Origin: Hoeflea_A sp965228435
Lineage (GTDB): Bacteria; Pseudomonadota; Alphaproteobacteria; Rhizobiales; Rhizobiaceae
Assembly: GCA_965228435.1 (NCBI GenBank)
Contig: OZ245818.1
Span: 2,542,001 to 2,606,000, forward strand
DNA: 64,000 nt
Direction of reading: 5' to 3'
Part shown: in pieces, positions 7,776 to 17,102 of the stretch
Numbering within the stretch: the first letter of the stretch is position 1
How the letters are laid out: the number at the start of each line of letters is the position of its first letter
The notes under the pieces: model-generated
What the model was told of the DNA's origin: nothing
What the model saw: the letters and a program-made list of their open reading frames with translations, nothing else
Database searches by the model: none
Program-made: the position numbers and the translations under genes

Positions 7776-10004
7776 TTATTCGTCGCCGATCCGCTCAACA
7801 GCAAAATTGTAGTAGCCAAATATGTCGAGCTGATAGTAGCGCTGCCTGCCAGAGGCCGGGCTCTCCGGGTCGAAGAACAGCAGATTGCAGAACTCGCGGT
7901 TCATGTATGCCGAAGCAGAGCGGAAGCAGATTTTGTCGTCATCCAACCTCCAGGTGCCGGCAATGGCCGGCTGCCATTTGAAATCCAACTCGAAGGTTCC
8001 ATCGCGTTTCAGGGTGCGGGTGTACGGTTGACCGAACGGGCCTGTTCCATCGACATCTTTAAAGGGAACCTGTTCGACGAAAGCCCTCATATTCTCGGGC
8101 CCGAGTTTATGTTCCGCGTTCTCTTCATCGAACCGATACGGCCAATCGGACATCCCCGCCGCGCGCATGGTTTCAACGAAACGCTCCAACACCTCCGGAT
8201 CCTTGTAGACGGCAAAAAATGGCTTGTACCAGTTGATGTTCTGAAAAGCCGCAATTGCCAATGACTTCCGCAACTCGGCCCTCGCAGCGTCGGTGTCACC
8301 CAACTGAGACAGCGCTTCAGCCATGTTTTGATGGAAGGCTACAGTGTTCTGAAGTAAGTTCGGTATTTCCGATAACAATGCTGACGCCTTCTCCGGCTCA
8401 CCCAAGCGCAGATAAAGCGAAACAACGTCGTGTATGTCTCTTGGCAGCAAACGCGGAGCGAGCTCGACATAGCGGTCGAGTTCGCTCGTAGCTTCTTCGT
8501 ATTCGCCAACGGCCGTCAGAGCAAATGCCAGCGGATATAGGTGACGTGGCTCGTCGGAGAACGCGAAAACGGCGGTTCTCGCCTCACGCAAAGCACGGTC
8601 TTGCTGTAGCAGGTTCAGTGTTCGAAGCGTACGAATAGCTAGGGCCGATGGGTTCTTAGGGTCTTCAGAAAGGATGTTCTCGATCAGGCCGACCATATCG
8701 CGCTCGGCCGTCGGCGTGTTTTTGACAGCGCCCCAGGAATTGACCCAAATACGAAAATTCGTATTGGCAAGGCCGACCTTTGCGTCAATGAAGTCGGGGT
8801 CGATTTCGAGCGCTCGCTGGTATCCGGAAAGGGCATCTCGCGTCGCGGTCCACTCACCGTAGTTCAGGTGGCGCTCCGCTTCCGCGAAGGCAACATAGGC
8901 ATCCATCGCGCTGGTCGGCTGGCGTGAGATGCGTTTTCGCTCCCAGTCGTTCAGCGGAATTTGCAGGCTGGCCATCGTTCTGGATTTAAGCTTTGCCAAC
9001 AGTCCGAAAGCGTCTTCGACGACTCCATCGGCCGGTTCACTCCAGACCGACTGTCCGGATGCTGTGCGGAGACGACCCGATACCGTTAGTTTCTTGTCCC
9101 GGAGCTCGACACTACCGTCGATGACAAAGTCGAAATCATGCTCCTCGCGAAGCTTTGAGATATTCGGATCCATCCCCTTGTACCGGAGAGCCACATGGCG
9201 CGGCACAACCGTCAGGCCCTTGAGACGTGTAAACGTAGCAAGTAAGTTTTCTGTCGCACCGTCGGCATAGACCTGCGCCTCATCGTTCGACGCCTTGAAC
9301 GGAAGCACCAGCATGCGCGGCTCTCCCGGCACGCTTGGGTCTAAACCGCCGTAACGCTCCCAGCCCAACCAGCCGGCGGCGACAACAGCCGCGAACGCCA
9401 CAACGACTACGGCCAGCAGCCACTTCTGCTTGGGTTTGTCTTGGTGCGCATGGATGAGCTTGCCGGCATCATCGGGATCAAGAAGCACCCGATAAGTCAG
9501 AATTGGCTCAGCAATGTTCTTGACAGTTTGCAGGCCCAAGTCCGCAAAGCCGAGATCAAGCTTGCCTTTGACATTGTTGAAAACGGCCTCGGATATACGA
9601 ATGCCGCCCGGCTCGGCGAGGCCTTCTAGCCTGGCAGCAACATTCACACCATCCCCGAAGATGTCGTCTCCATCATGGATGATTTCGCCAACATTGATGC
9701 CAATTCGATATTGAATGCGGTTTTCGCTCTGAACCTCGGCCTCCCTTAATGCCAACTCACGTTGTACCGTTACGGCGCAAATGAGGGCGTCAACCGCGCT
9801 TGGAAATTCCAGCAATGCACCATCACCTGTGGTTTTAACCAGGCGACCGCCGTGCTCACGGACCTCTGGTTCAAGCAACTCCTCGGTGATTTCCTTCAAG
9901 CGCAGCAGCGTCCCCGCTTCGTCTTCCGACATGAGGCGGCTGTAGCCGACAATATCGGCAGCCACGATGGCCGCCAGACGTCGGGTTACTGCTGGCTTTG
10001 CCAT
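7776..10004 (-). CDS. class III adenylate/guanylate cyclase with TolB-like and TPR domains
   Basis: This encodes 742 residues from the ATG at 10004; sequence further upstream is not family-like. The cyclase homology domain covers about residues 8-175, with metal-binding Asp17 (AADIVGYS) and Asp61 (TTGDGAL) and the FGDGVNVAARLEG block (117-129). One membrane helix lies at about 195-215. The remaining C-terminal part holds a TolB-like domain (MLVLPFKASN onward), TPR-type helices and a small beta-rich end domain. The product makes cAMP or cGMP in response to an unknown signal sensed by the extracytoplasmic part. Proteins of this architecture are abundant in Hyphomicrobiales. A Crp/Fnr-type regulator is encoded 3.5 kb away. 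Confidence 0.85.
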   Translation of the reverse strand: MAKPAVTRRLAAIVAADIVGYSRLMSEDEAGTLLRLKEITEELLEPEVREHGGRLVKTTGDGALLEFPSAVDALICAVTVQRELALREAEVQSENRIQYRIGINVGEIIHDGDDIFGDGVNVAARLEGLAEPGGIRISEAVFNNVKGKLDLGFADLGLQTVKNIAEPILTYRVLLDPDDAGKLIHAHQDKPKQKWLLAVVVVAFAAVVAAGWLGWERYGGLDPSVPGEPRMLVLPFKASNDEAQVYADGATENLLATFTRLKGLTVVPRHVALRYKGMDPNISKLREEHDFDFVIDGSVELRDKKLTVSGRLRTASGQSVWSEPADGVVEDAFGLLAKLKSRTMASLQIPLNDWERKRISRQPTSAMDAYVAFAEAERHLNYGEWTATRDALSGYQRALEIDPDFIDAKVGLANTNFRIWVNSWGAVKNTPTAERDMVGLIENILSEDPKNPSALAIRTLRTLNLLQQDRALREARTAVFAFSDEPRHLYPLAFALTAVGEYEEATSELDRYVELAPRLLPRDIHDVVSLYLRLGEPEKASALLSEIPNLLQNTVAFHQNMAEALSQLGDTDAARAELRKSLAIAAFQNINWYKPFFAVYKDPEVLERFVETMRAAGMSDWPYRFDEENAEHKLGPENMRAFVEQVPFKDVDGTGPFGQPYTRTLKRDGTFELDFKWQPAIAGTWRLDDDKICFRSASAYMNREFCNLLFFDPESPASGRQRYYQLDIFGYYNFAVERIGDE

Positions 10005-10143
10005 TCCTGCTCTCCCGAAGGCCGCACAAATGATACCGCTATGGGAAAAATTAGAAAAGTTACTTCGAGATGCGCCCAACTCGGATAGAAGCTTCCCCGG
10101 AATTTCGCTGTTCACTAGCGAGGCACTCGTCAGTTGTATGCGA

Positions 10144-10560
10144 TCAGGTGGCCGCGATGACCTCGAACAGCGCTTGATAAGCCGGCAAAGCCAGGTCCGG
10201 CATCCCGGGCGCGTCACAGAGGTCGACCCAGCGGATCTCGGTGTGCTCGGATCCGATATTCGTTGGATCACCGACCCACTCGTCGACCACATAACAATGA
10301 AACGTCACCGGGCGATCCGAGCCGGCCGATTGATCGTCAAACCGCTGAATGAAGGACCAGGATCGGGCGCGGACTCCGATCTCTTCCAGCAATTCGCGTT
10401 TCAACGCCTGTTCAAATGTTTCACCGTCCTCGACATGTCCGCCCGGAAAACTCCAGGTGTCCGGATAGGTGCGTCGCGACGGCGAGCGGCGTGCCATCAG
10501 GATGTGCTGATCCCTCATCAGAAGGCCGTTGACGATGTCGGTCATGTCGCGCTCACTCAA
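10144..10560 (-). CDS. NUDIX hydrolase
   Basis: This encodes 138 residues from a TTG that overlaps the preceding stop (TTGA), or 133 from the ATG at 10545. The NUDIX box is complete: GGHVEDGETFEQALKRELLE, then EIG, which fits Gx5Ex7REUxEExGU. The enzyme hydrolyses a nucleoside diphosphate linked to another group; the substrate cannot be read from the sequence. It is translationally coupled to the P-loop kinase gene upstream, so the two probably act on related nucleotides. Confidence 0.85.
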   Translation of the reverse strand: MSERDMTDIVNGLLMRDQHILMARRSPSRRTYPDTWSFPGGHVEDGETFEQALKRELLEEIGVRARSWSFIQRFDDQSAGSDRPVTFHCYVVDEWVGDPTNIGSEHTEIRWVDLCDAPGMPDLALPAYQALFEVIAAT

Positions 10561-11069
10561 TCCGCATGTGTGAATGCGTCCAGATCCTCGATCGTTTCCA
10601 AACGCGTGACGATTTTGCCACTCGCCTCCTGTTCATCGCACAATTTGCGGATCGTCGGCATCCAGTCGCGATCCACCTGCCAGATGATCTCGAAAAGGCG
10701 TCCCGTCGGCGGCATTTCGGTGCCACCGGCGGGCGGATTTTGGATCGTCCCAGTCGCCCACGCTGTTTGTCGCTCGGCAGCGCGCCAGAAGTGAACCCAA
10801 AGCGGCAAGTCTATCAGGATGATCTCCGTCGCCCGATCCACCCGTGCCCGGATGGATGGCAGGTCTCCACCACCGTCGATGATCCAGTCCTCCGCCTGGA
10901 TGGCCTCGGTATGACGTCGTTCGTAGACAGCGGCCGGCGTCAGGGTCCAATCCGATTGCCAGTAGAGGCCATCGATTTCGATGTGCCTTAATCCTCTCGT
11001 TTCAGAGAGGTGCCGGGCAAGCGTGGATTTGCCCCCAGCGGTGTTCCCCAGGAGTGCGATTCGAGGCAT
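10557..11069 (-). CDS. P-loop adenylate-kinase-like (topology modulation/FlaR-type) protein
   Basis: This encodes 170 residues from the ATG at 11069 (MPRIALLG). The Walker A motif GNTAGGKST lies at residues 8-16, next to ARHLSE. The rest (EIDGLYWQSDW, WIIDGGG, IILIDLPLWVHFWR) is characteristic of the small kinase-like proteins annotated as DNA topology modulation protein or adenylate kinase-like. The phosphate acceptor is unknown. Its stop overlaps the NUDIX start by one codon, so they form a two-gene operon. Confidence 0.75.
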   Translation of the reverse strand: MPRIALLGNTAGGKSTLARHLSETRGLRHIEIDGLYWQSDWTLTPAAVYERRHTEAIQAEDWIIDGGGDLPSIRARVDRATEIILIDLPLWVHFWRAAERQTAWATGTIQNPPAGGTEMPPTGRLFEIIWQVDRDWMPTIRKLCDEQEASGKIVTRLETIEDLDAFTHAD

Positions 11070-11217
11070 CTGACAGCTCAAGGTTGCGAGAATGTGGACC
11101 CTGACATATCGGAAGCAATGGTGGCAAGCCGGCCAGCGGGATGCCTTCCATCTCAAGTCAATGTCGTCGTGGTCGGCGGGCTAGAGCCCATCACCGACCG
11201 GAATTCATCGGGAGAGA

Positions 11218-12081
11218 CTATCGCGCAACGGTCTTCAGACAATCCAGCATGGATTGGACCTTGTTGGTGCGGTGCAGGTCCACGTGGGTGACCAGCCAGC
11301 TCTGCACTTGCCACTCCGGCAAGGCCGGGCCGATCTGTTGGAGATTGTCCATATCAACGGCATGCGATGCGGGCATGAAGCCGATGCCTTCTCCCGCGCA
11401 AATGGCCTCTTCCAAAACCCTTGGGTTGGTGACGCGCAGGACAAATTGTTCCGGGGGCACGTTTCGGGCAAGCCAATTGGAAAACGGAGCCGGGTTTTGC
11501 GGACTGGGGTCTCCGACAACGAAATGCCCCCTGAGATCAAGCCCCTCGGGCATGCCGTACCGATTGATGTAGCTCTGGTGGGCAAAGAGCGCGAAGTCCA
11601 GCGCGGTAAATGGCTGAACGACATAGTCATCGTGTTGCGGTTTCGCGCCGACGCGAAGCGCGACATGCGCTTCCGCCTTTTCCAGCCGCGCAAGGGCCTC
11701 ATCGGTATGGAGCGTGACACGCGCCAGCGGATGGCGGCGGCGAAACTCCACGACAGCAGGCAAAATGAGTGTCGTGAGCGGGAAGAGCGTGGTGACGATG
11801 ACATCGCCTTCCAGCTCCGACCGCTGGACCTTTATGCGGCCGGAAAAGTCTTCCAGCATGTCATGGGCGCGCGAGGTTATGCGCAAAAATTCCCGGCCAT
11901 TGTCCGTCAAGTCGTAGCCGCGCCGGTGTCGCAAAAACAGTTTAGTGCCCCATGCGGTCTCCAGGGCGTCGATATGCCGGTTCACGGTTGCGCGGTGAAC
12001 GCCCAACTCTTCCGCAGCCTTGCTGACGGTGCCCGACCGGGCGACGCAATAGGCCGTAAAAATCTCGGTCCAGTTGTCCAT
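11218..12081 (-). CDS. LysR-family transcriptional regulator
   Basis: This encodes 287 residues from the ATG at 12081 (MDNWTEIF). The N-terminal winged helix-turn-helix (TVSKAAEELGVHRATVNRHI, about residues 18-37) is followed by a LysR-type effector domain (VTTLFPLTTLILPAVVEF and on). It diverges from the FMN reductase gene at 12245 across a 163-bp intergenic region, the usual arrangement for a LysR regulator and its target. Its ligand is unknown. Confidence 0.85.
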   Translation of the reverse strand: MDNWTEIFTAYCVARSGTVSKAAEELGVHRATVNRHIDALETAWGTKLFLRHRRGYDLTDNGREFLRITSRAHDMLEDFSGRIKVQRSELEGDVIVTTLFPLTTLILPAVVEFRRRHPLARVTLHTDEALARLEKAEAHVALRVGAKPQHDDYVVQPFTALDFALFAHQSYINRYGMPEGLDLRGHFVVGDPSPQNPAPFSNWLARNVPPEQFVLRVTNPRVLEEAICAGEGIGFMPASHAVDMDNLQQIGPALPEWQVQSWLVTHVDLHRTNKVQSMLDCLKTVAR

Positions 12082-12244
12082 TCTATCTCCACTTTGTCGC
12101 ACCATTGTTAGCAAAAGTCTCAAAATTCCGTTCAATGCTGCATGAACGCGCATCTTATGCGCGTTTGGATGCGTTGAGTAGTGGCCGTTGCACGACTAGG
12201 TGAAATGAAGTCCCCACCGCAGATACCAACAGGTTTGACCGGAC

Positions 12245-12805
12245 ATGAAAATCCTCGCCTTTGCGGCAACCAATCACAGCCAGTCCATCAACCGCGCGCT
12301 CATTGGCTATGCGGCCGAAAGGCTGAAAACCATACGGCCGGATGCATCCATCGAACGTGTCGACATCAATGATTATGAGATGCCGATCTATTCGATTGAC
12401 CGCGAGAAAGCAGACGGCATCCATCCGCTCGCGCAGGCGTTTTATGGCAGGATCGGTGCCGCCGACGCGTTGGTGGTGTCATTTGCCGAGCACAACGGCT
12501 TTGTCACCGCGGCCTGGAAGAACATCCACGACTGGATGAGCCGCATCGACATGCGGATCTGGCAGGACAAACCTGTCGTCTTGCTGGCCGCCACGCCGGG
12601 CCCGCGCGCGGGCGCCAATGTGCTCGACACGCAGGAATTCACCGCACCGTTTTTCGGGATGGATCTCAAAGGGAAATACGGCATCGGCACATGGGGCGAG
12701 GCCTGGGATGGCGAAACGAAATCGCTGACGCGAACCGAAGACATCACCGCGCTCGACGATCTGCTGTCACAGCTCACGAAGACCGACAGGATGGCGGCAG
12801 CGTGA
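12245..12805 (+). CDS. NADPH-dependent FMN reductase family protein
   Basis: This encodes 186 residues of flavodoxin-like fold. The N-terminal ILAFAATNHSQSINRAL is the phosphate-binding loop for FMN; ALVVSFAEHNGFVTAAWKN, followed by HDWMSR, corresponds to the family's (PE)YNGS...KNAIDW block, with a His in place of the common Tyr. The enzyme probably reduces FMN or quinones with NAD(P)H. It is divergent from the LysR gene at 12081 and is likely its regulated target. Confidence 0.8.
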   Translation: MKILAFAATNHSQSINRALIGYAAERLKTIRPDASIERVDINDYEMPIYSIDREKADGIHPLAQAFYGRIGAADALVVSFAEHNGFVTAAWKNIHDWMSRIDMRIWQDKPVVLLAATPGPRAGANVLDTQEFTAPFFGMDLKGKYGIGTWGEAWDGETKSLTRTEDITALDDLLSQLTKTDRMAAA

Positions 12806-12979
12806 ACCAGTTTCCGCGCCGTCTTGCGAACCAAACCATTGGTCGGCGCGCCCGGTCTCGGCTCCCGTAGCGGCGAGCCGATCCATTTTCAGCCCTCCGA
12901 CCCGACGGGCGAATTCGAACGCCGTCGGCGTTGGTCTCACCCCGCGGACTAAGCTGACCGGCACTCTGGAGAAACGACA

Positions 12980-13420
12980 ATGACACAATCGATTCTGTTG
13001 AAAATCATCACGGTCCTTTGGGTCGTCTGGGGGTTGGTTCATGCCCTCGCCGGTGTCCTGACCATCGCGCAAGCGGCTCCCGATTCCATTGCAGGCATTG
13101 CCGACGCGGTGGATCCCGCGGTGTTCCATGCCTCCTACCAGGCGGCGACCGATGCCTTGATCAATCAGCATGGCTTCAACCTGCTTTGGATTGGCATCTT
13201 TACGGTCGTGGGTGGAATATTCATCTGGCGCGGCAATGTCACCTGGCTGTTCTTCACGGCCATTGTCGGTGGCGTGACCGATATCGGTTATTTCGTGTTC
13301 ATGGATTTGGGCGGGTTCGTCCACTTCTTCCCCGGAACCGTGATGACCTTGGTGTCCGGCTCCGCGATCGTGCTGAGCGCCATCGTCTATTTTCGCCGCA
13401 GTCCGCAAAGCGCATCATGA
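12980..13420 (+). CDS. four-helix integral membrane protein
   Basis: This encodes 146 residues with four hydrophobic helices (about residues 8-30, 62-82, 88-108 and 115-137), a short charged C-terminus and an extracytoplasmic loop rich in Ala/Asp between helices 1 and 2. I do not recognise a named family. A GAGAAACG ribosome-site-like stretch precedes the ATG. It stands alone, on the same strand as the Crp/Fnr gene downstream. Confidence 0.6.
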   Translation: MTQSILLKIITVLWVVWGLVHALAGVLTIAQAAPDSIAGIADAVDPAVFHASYQAATDALINQHGFNLLWIGIFTVVGGIFIWRGNVTWLFFTAIVGGVTDIGYFVFMDLGGFVHFFPGTVMTLVSGSAIVLSAIVYFRRSPQSAS

Positions 13421-13541
13421 TGGCGGCGGGCCGATGACGCGCCTGCCGTAGCGTTGGACGACAGGCGAGATTTCACCTGCTCGAAACGGTCCTAGCGATC
13501 TGATAGCCTGCATGGGAAGGTTTGAACGGATTGAGGAAGCT

Positions 13542-14135
13542 ATGGATGCGCTGACGTCCCTGGTGGACGACATCCAGCGGTTGGGTGTCGCTCTCAACGG
13601 GCACGAGTGGGACACAATCCGACAACGATGCTCTACCGTCCGCATCCAGGCAGGCGAAAAGATCCAGAATCAGGCCCGCGTGGCCGATGCCTGGATTTTC
13701 CTCTCCGATGGGGTCGCTGCATCCGAACAGACCTGGCTCGATGGGTCATCGACCATAGCCCGCTTCTTCGAGCCCGGGACCATTTGCGCCAACTTCACCA
13801 GCGCGTGGACCCGCGACATTGCATCGGATGACCTGCTCGCGGTGACCGATGTTGCGGGTGTTGCCATCCCCGACAGCATCTTCAGGCAAGAATATCTTCA
13901 GGGCGGGTTTTTCGGCACCTACCTCCGGCTCAAGATGATCGAGGCGCATCTCTTTGCCAAGGAACTGATCTGCGCAAAGACCTCCGGCCAGACCGAGACA
14001 CGGTATCAGTTTCTCGAACGACACCATCAATGCGTCATCGGGAATGTGCCGCAAAAGGACATTGCCCGATTTCTTGGCATTACGCCCCAGGGGCTTTCCC
14101 GGTTCCTGCGTCGACGATTATCCGAAACCAGTTAA
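13542..14135 (+). CDS. Crp/Fnr-family transcriptional regulator
   Basis: This encodes 197 residues from the ATG at 13542, which has a good GAGGAAG site; an ATG at 13512 lacks one. The N-terminal beta-barrel cyclic-nucleotide-binding-like domain (IFLSDGVAASEQ, FFEPGTI) is followed by a long helix and a C-terminal helix-turn-helix (VPQKDIARFLGITPQGLSRF). There is no Cys cluster for an Fe-S centre, and the phosphate-binding cassette of cAMP receptors is not clear, so the signal is unknown. The next gene on the strand is a DAPG-hydrolase-like enzyme, a possible target. Confidence 0.8.
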   Translation: MDALTSLVDDIQRLGVALNGHEWDTIRQRCSTVRIQAGEKIQNQARVADAWIFLSDGVAASEQTWLDGSSTIARFFEPGTICANFTSAWTRDIASDDLLAVTDVAGVAIPDSIFRQEYLQGGFFGTYLRLKMIEAHLFAKELICAKTSGQTETRYQFLERHHQCVIGNVPQKDIARFLGITPQGLSRFLRRRLSETS

Positions 14136-14218
14136 CCGAGGTTCATCGCCGCCTGCTCTCTTCCGTTTAGAACCGATGTCATTCGCCCGTCTGGGCTTTG
14201 GATCGGAGGAACGGAAAC

Positions 14219-15064
14219 ATGACCAAACTGCAAATGCCGGCAGCACGAGATTTTGGTTGGGCCCTCAAACCGGTCTCCTCATCGCATTTTGAAATCCAGC
14301 AGAAAGACAACGGCCAGTTCTGCGTCGTGCTGAACCACGCTTTGCTGCGTGGTGTTTCGGCCGAGATGCTCCATTGGTGGTTCCTGAACTTCACGCGCCT
14401 GAAGGTTCGGCTGAAGGATGTTCCCGGATACGAGGGGCAGGAGGTTCCGGCCTACTGGCTCTGGCATCCGGTCGATCACCTGGGCGCCGAGCTCTCCGGC
14501 ACCACCGGCCCCGGCGGCGTCGCCCGGCCGGGATGCTCCATCCACATCCGCGAGGCCATGCAATATGACCGCTTTGGCTGGAAATATCCGGTCGATAGCC
14601 AATTGAAGATTTTCTACGTTGGCGATGATGGCTGGGCGATGGGAAAGGTGCTTCCGCTGATCGGTCCTGTCATGATGCTGCGCATCCATTTCAAGGATGT
14701 TGTTGAGGATGGCCAACATATCGGGGCCCACTACCACTACGAGGTCGTGATCGGCGCAACCGGCAACAATCCGGTCAGCCGCTTCATCAACAACCGCATC
14801 TCGGGCAAGTTCGGCCCCGAGTTCTTCGCTGCTTGGCAACGTCACAACGTGATTGAGGTGGGCACCTTCGAAAACTTCCTTCCGGCGCTGTTCGCGCAAG
14901 ACCAGTCAACACTGGAATATGCACCCGACATGAACCCCAACCTTCCGCCTCCGGAAACCCAGCAGGGACATGACCTGCCGCTCTTCGAGAGCCGCCGCAA
15001 GGGCTACCTGGAGACCGACGCGCCACATCGGTTTCAGCAGTATGAGGAGGTGTCTTTTCTGTAA
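14219..15064 (+). CDS. DAPG hydrolase (PhlG)-like protein
   Basis: This encodes 281 residues from the ATG at 14219, preceded by a strong GGAGGAAC. The pattern AEMLHWWF followed about 30 residues later by YWLWHPVDHLG, and later HYHYEVVIG, matches the 2,4-diacetylphloroglucinol hydrolase (PhlG) domain family. These are zinc enzymes with a START-like fold that cut a C-C bond in acetylated phloroglucinols. Family members far from phloroglucinol clusters have unknown substrates. Here no biosynthetic genes are nearby, so degradation of an environmental phenolic is a cautious guess. Confidence 0.65.
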   Translation: MTKLQMPAARDFGWALKPVSSSHFEIQQKDNGQFCVVLNHALLRGVSAEMLHWWFLNFTRLKVRLKDVPGYEGQEVPAYWLWHPVDHLGAELSGTTGPGGVARPGCSIHIREAMQYDRFGWKYPVDSQLKIFYVGDDGWAMGKVLPLIGPVMMLRIHFKDVVEDGQHIGAHYHYEVVIGATGNNPVSRFINNRISGKFGPEFFAAWQRHNVIEVGTFENFLPALFAQDQSTLEYAPDMNPNLPPPETQQGHDLPLFESRRKGYLETDAPHRFQQYEEVSFL

Positions 15065-15219
15065 GCTGAATCAGGAGCTGACAGTCAGCGCCTCTGTTGC
15101 TGAGCTCGACGGAACGCCAACTCGTCCAGGTGTTCCAGAAACACCTCAAATACGCTCCTTGGATAAACTGTTCCGGGACACGTTAAGGACGGTTCCAGAA
15201 ACGCGATCGGCGAACGACG

Positions 15220-15924
15220 TCATTTCGAGTCAATCAATATCCGCGTCAGGTCCTCGGGACGGTCGATCATCACATCATGTCCGCAGTCCAGTAATACCAT
15301 CCGCCAACCTTTCCTTCGGGCTGTTTCAACGGATGTCTTGCCGATGCCCGGGTGCCAGCCTGTGGCATGGACGTAGACCGTGCGTCCGGCCTGCATCCAC
15401 TTGTCCTCCAGGCGAATGGGCTGTTCAAAGGCCTTGAGCGGATGGTCGACGCAGCGGCGGTCGACCCAGTCCCGGTTCTCGGCCTTGACGGCGAAGGCTT
15501 CTGCCGGTGCCGGCAGCACCCGAAAGCCCGTGGCGCTCGGTCGGGCGCTTTCCTTGAGGCCGGCCGCGGATTCGGTCGGCAGGAGATCGAGGACCGCTAG
15601 GCCATCGGTCGGCACCAGGGCGTCGAGATAGACCAGCGAACGCACCTGATCGGGCACCCTGTCGGCGACGCCAGTGATCACCATGCCGCCATAGCTGTGG
15701 CCGCACAGGACGAAGTCCTTCAGTTCCTCACACTCGACGACGCCGAGCACATCGCGGATATGGGTATCGAGGTCGGTGCCCGGACCGAAAAGATGCGCCC
15801 GTTCTCCAAGGCCGGTCAGCGTCGGCGTGAAGACGTCATGACCGGATTGGCGCAGGCGTGATGCGACCCGCGTCCAGCACCAGCCACCCTGCCAGGCGCC
15901 GTGAACAAGAACGAATGTTGCCAT
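15220..15924 (-). CDS. alpha/beta hydrolase (salicylate esterase/hydroxynitrile lyase-like)
   Basis: This encodes 234 residues from the ATG at 15924. LVHGAWQGGWCWTRVASRL near the N-terminus forms the oxyanion region. The nucleophile is the Ser of CGHSYGGMV (about residue 83) and the catalytic His lies in LDCGHDVM near the C-terminus. This type of short hydrolase includes plant methyl esterases and hydroxynitrile lyases as well as many bacterial esterases. The substrate is unknown. It converges with the DAPG-hydrolase-like gene; a weak 7-bp-arm inverted repeat lies between them at 15128-15146. Confidence 0.8.
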   Translation of the reverse strand: MATFVLVHGAWQGGWCWTRVASRLRQSGHDVFTPTLTGLGERAHLFGPGTDLDTHIRDVLGVVECEELKDFVLCGHSYGGMVITGVADRVPDQVRSLVYLDALVPTDGLAVLDLLPTESAAGLKESARPSATGFRVLPAPAEAFAVKAENRDWVDRRCVDHPLKAFEQPIRLEDKWMQAGRTVYVHATGWHPGIGKTSVETARRKGWRMVLLDCGHDVMIDRPEDLTRILIDSK

Positions 15925-16098
15925 GACCACCCCCGGATCGATTGCCTTTGCATGGGCTGATTGTGTCATCTTGCAGGACAGTCGAACAGCCCGCCGCAGG
16001 CGCCGTTTACGGCAGATCTCGGACTTCAGGCGCGGTAGCTTCCTTGAACAAATCTGGAACCAGTCTGTAGGATGAGCCATCGCTGGAGATGCAGGACC

Positions 16099-17019
16099 AT
16101 GCAAACCACCGCACCGAAGGACAGCCACCCGACCGCGCAGGTGCAGACGCCACTGCATCGGATCGAGAAGCGGTTGCCGTTGCGGGTGTTGAGTGAGGCG
16201 GATTGGGCGCATTGGACAACGAAGGGGTATGTCGTCATTCCGGGCGCGGTGCCGCAGGCCAATGTCGACCGGCTGGTGGGGCTGTTGTGGGAATTCGACG
16301 AGAAGGATCCGGACGATCCGGGGACCTGGCAGGCGCCGCAGCGGCGGGCGCATGCGATGACCGAGCTCAACGACACCGGGATGCTGGAGATCTACAATCA
16401 CCAGTTTCTGTGGGACAATCGCATGGAGCCGCGGGTCTACGACATCTTTGTCGACATCTGGGACCGGGAGGACCTTTGGGTCACCATCGACCGGGCAAAC
16501 CTCAATCCGCCGCGCAAGGGCGACGGTTTCATCCACTGGGATGTCGACACCTCGCTCGATCCCCTGCCCGTCGGCGTCCAGGGCGTGCTCAGCCTGACGC
16601 CGCAGGACGCGGAGACCGGCGGCTTCCAGTGCGTGCCCCACCTGTTCGAGCACTTCGACACCTGGGTGAAAACCCAGCCGGCCGACCGCGACCCGATGCA
16701 TCCCGACATCACCGGCCTGGAGATCGTCAGCGTCGCCATGCAGCCGGGCGACCTGCTGCTCTTCAACTCCCTGCTCGCGCACGGCGTGCGCCCCAACCGC
16801 TCGACCGACCGCGTTCGCATGGCCCAGTATATCTCCATGCATCCGGCGGACCCGGACAACCGGGAGGAACGGGATGAGCGGATTCGGCTGTGGCGCGAGC
16901 AGGATTTTCCGAAACGCGCGGCGTTTCCGGGCGATCCGCGGGAGTGGGAGCGGAGGAATGCGGCGGTGGCGGAATTGACGGAGTTGGGGGAGAGGTTGTT
17001 GGGGTTGAGGGGGTGGTAA
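16099..17019 (+). CDS. phytanoyl-CoA dioxygenase (PhyH) family protein
   Basis: This encodes 306 residues from the ATG at 16099. It is a non-haem Fe(II)/2-oxoglutarate dioxygenase. The iron ligands are visible as H146-x-D148 (in GFIHWDVD) and His228 (LLAHGV), and Arg238 or Arg240 would bind 2-oxoglutarate. Length fits the family. The last 227 bases (16790-17016) recur in degraded form at 18368-18594, so a paralogue once lay next to it. An accessory gene now sits between. The substrate is unknown. Confidence 0.85.
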   Translation: MQTTAPKDSHPTAQVQTPLHRIEKRLPLRVLSEADWAHWTTKGYVVIPGAVPQANVDRLVGLLWEFDEKDPDDPGTWQAPQRRAHAMTELNDTGMLEIYNHQFLWDNRMEPRVYDIFVDIWDREDLWVTIDRANLNPPRKGDGFIHWDVDTSLDPLPVGVQGVLSLTPQDAETGGFQCVPHLFEHFDTWVKTQPADRDPMHPDITGLEIVSVAMQPGDLLLFNSLLAHGVRPNRSTDRVRMAQYISMHPADPDNREERDERIRLWREQDFPKRAAFPGDPREWERRNAAVAELTELGERLLGLRGW

Positions 17020-17102
17020 GGACAATTGCTGGCGTTTGAGCCAAAATTCCTCTAACTACACTATCAGTTGAGGCCACGGACGACGGCCACTGTTGACAAA
17101 AA

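Noticed and set aside
15925..17025. N-terminal extension of the esterase gene to a 601-residue protein
   Set aside because: The extra part is antisense to phyH and lacks hydrolase features; the esterase starts naturally at MATFVLVHGAW (15924).
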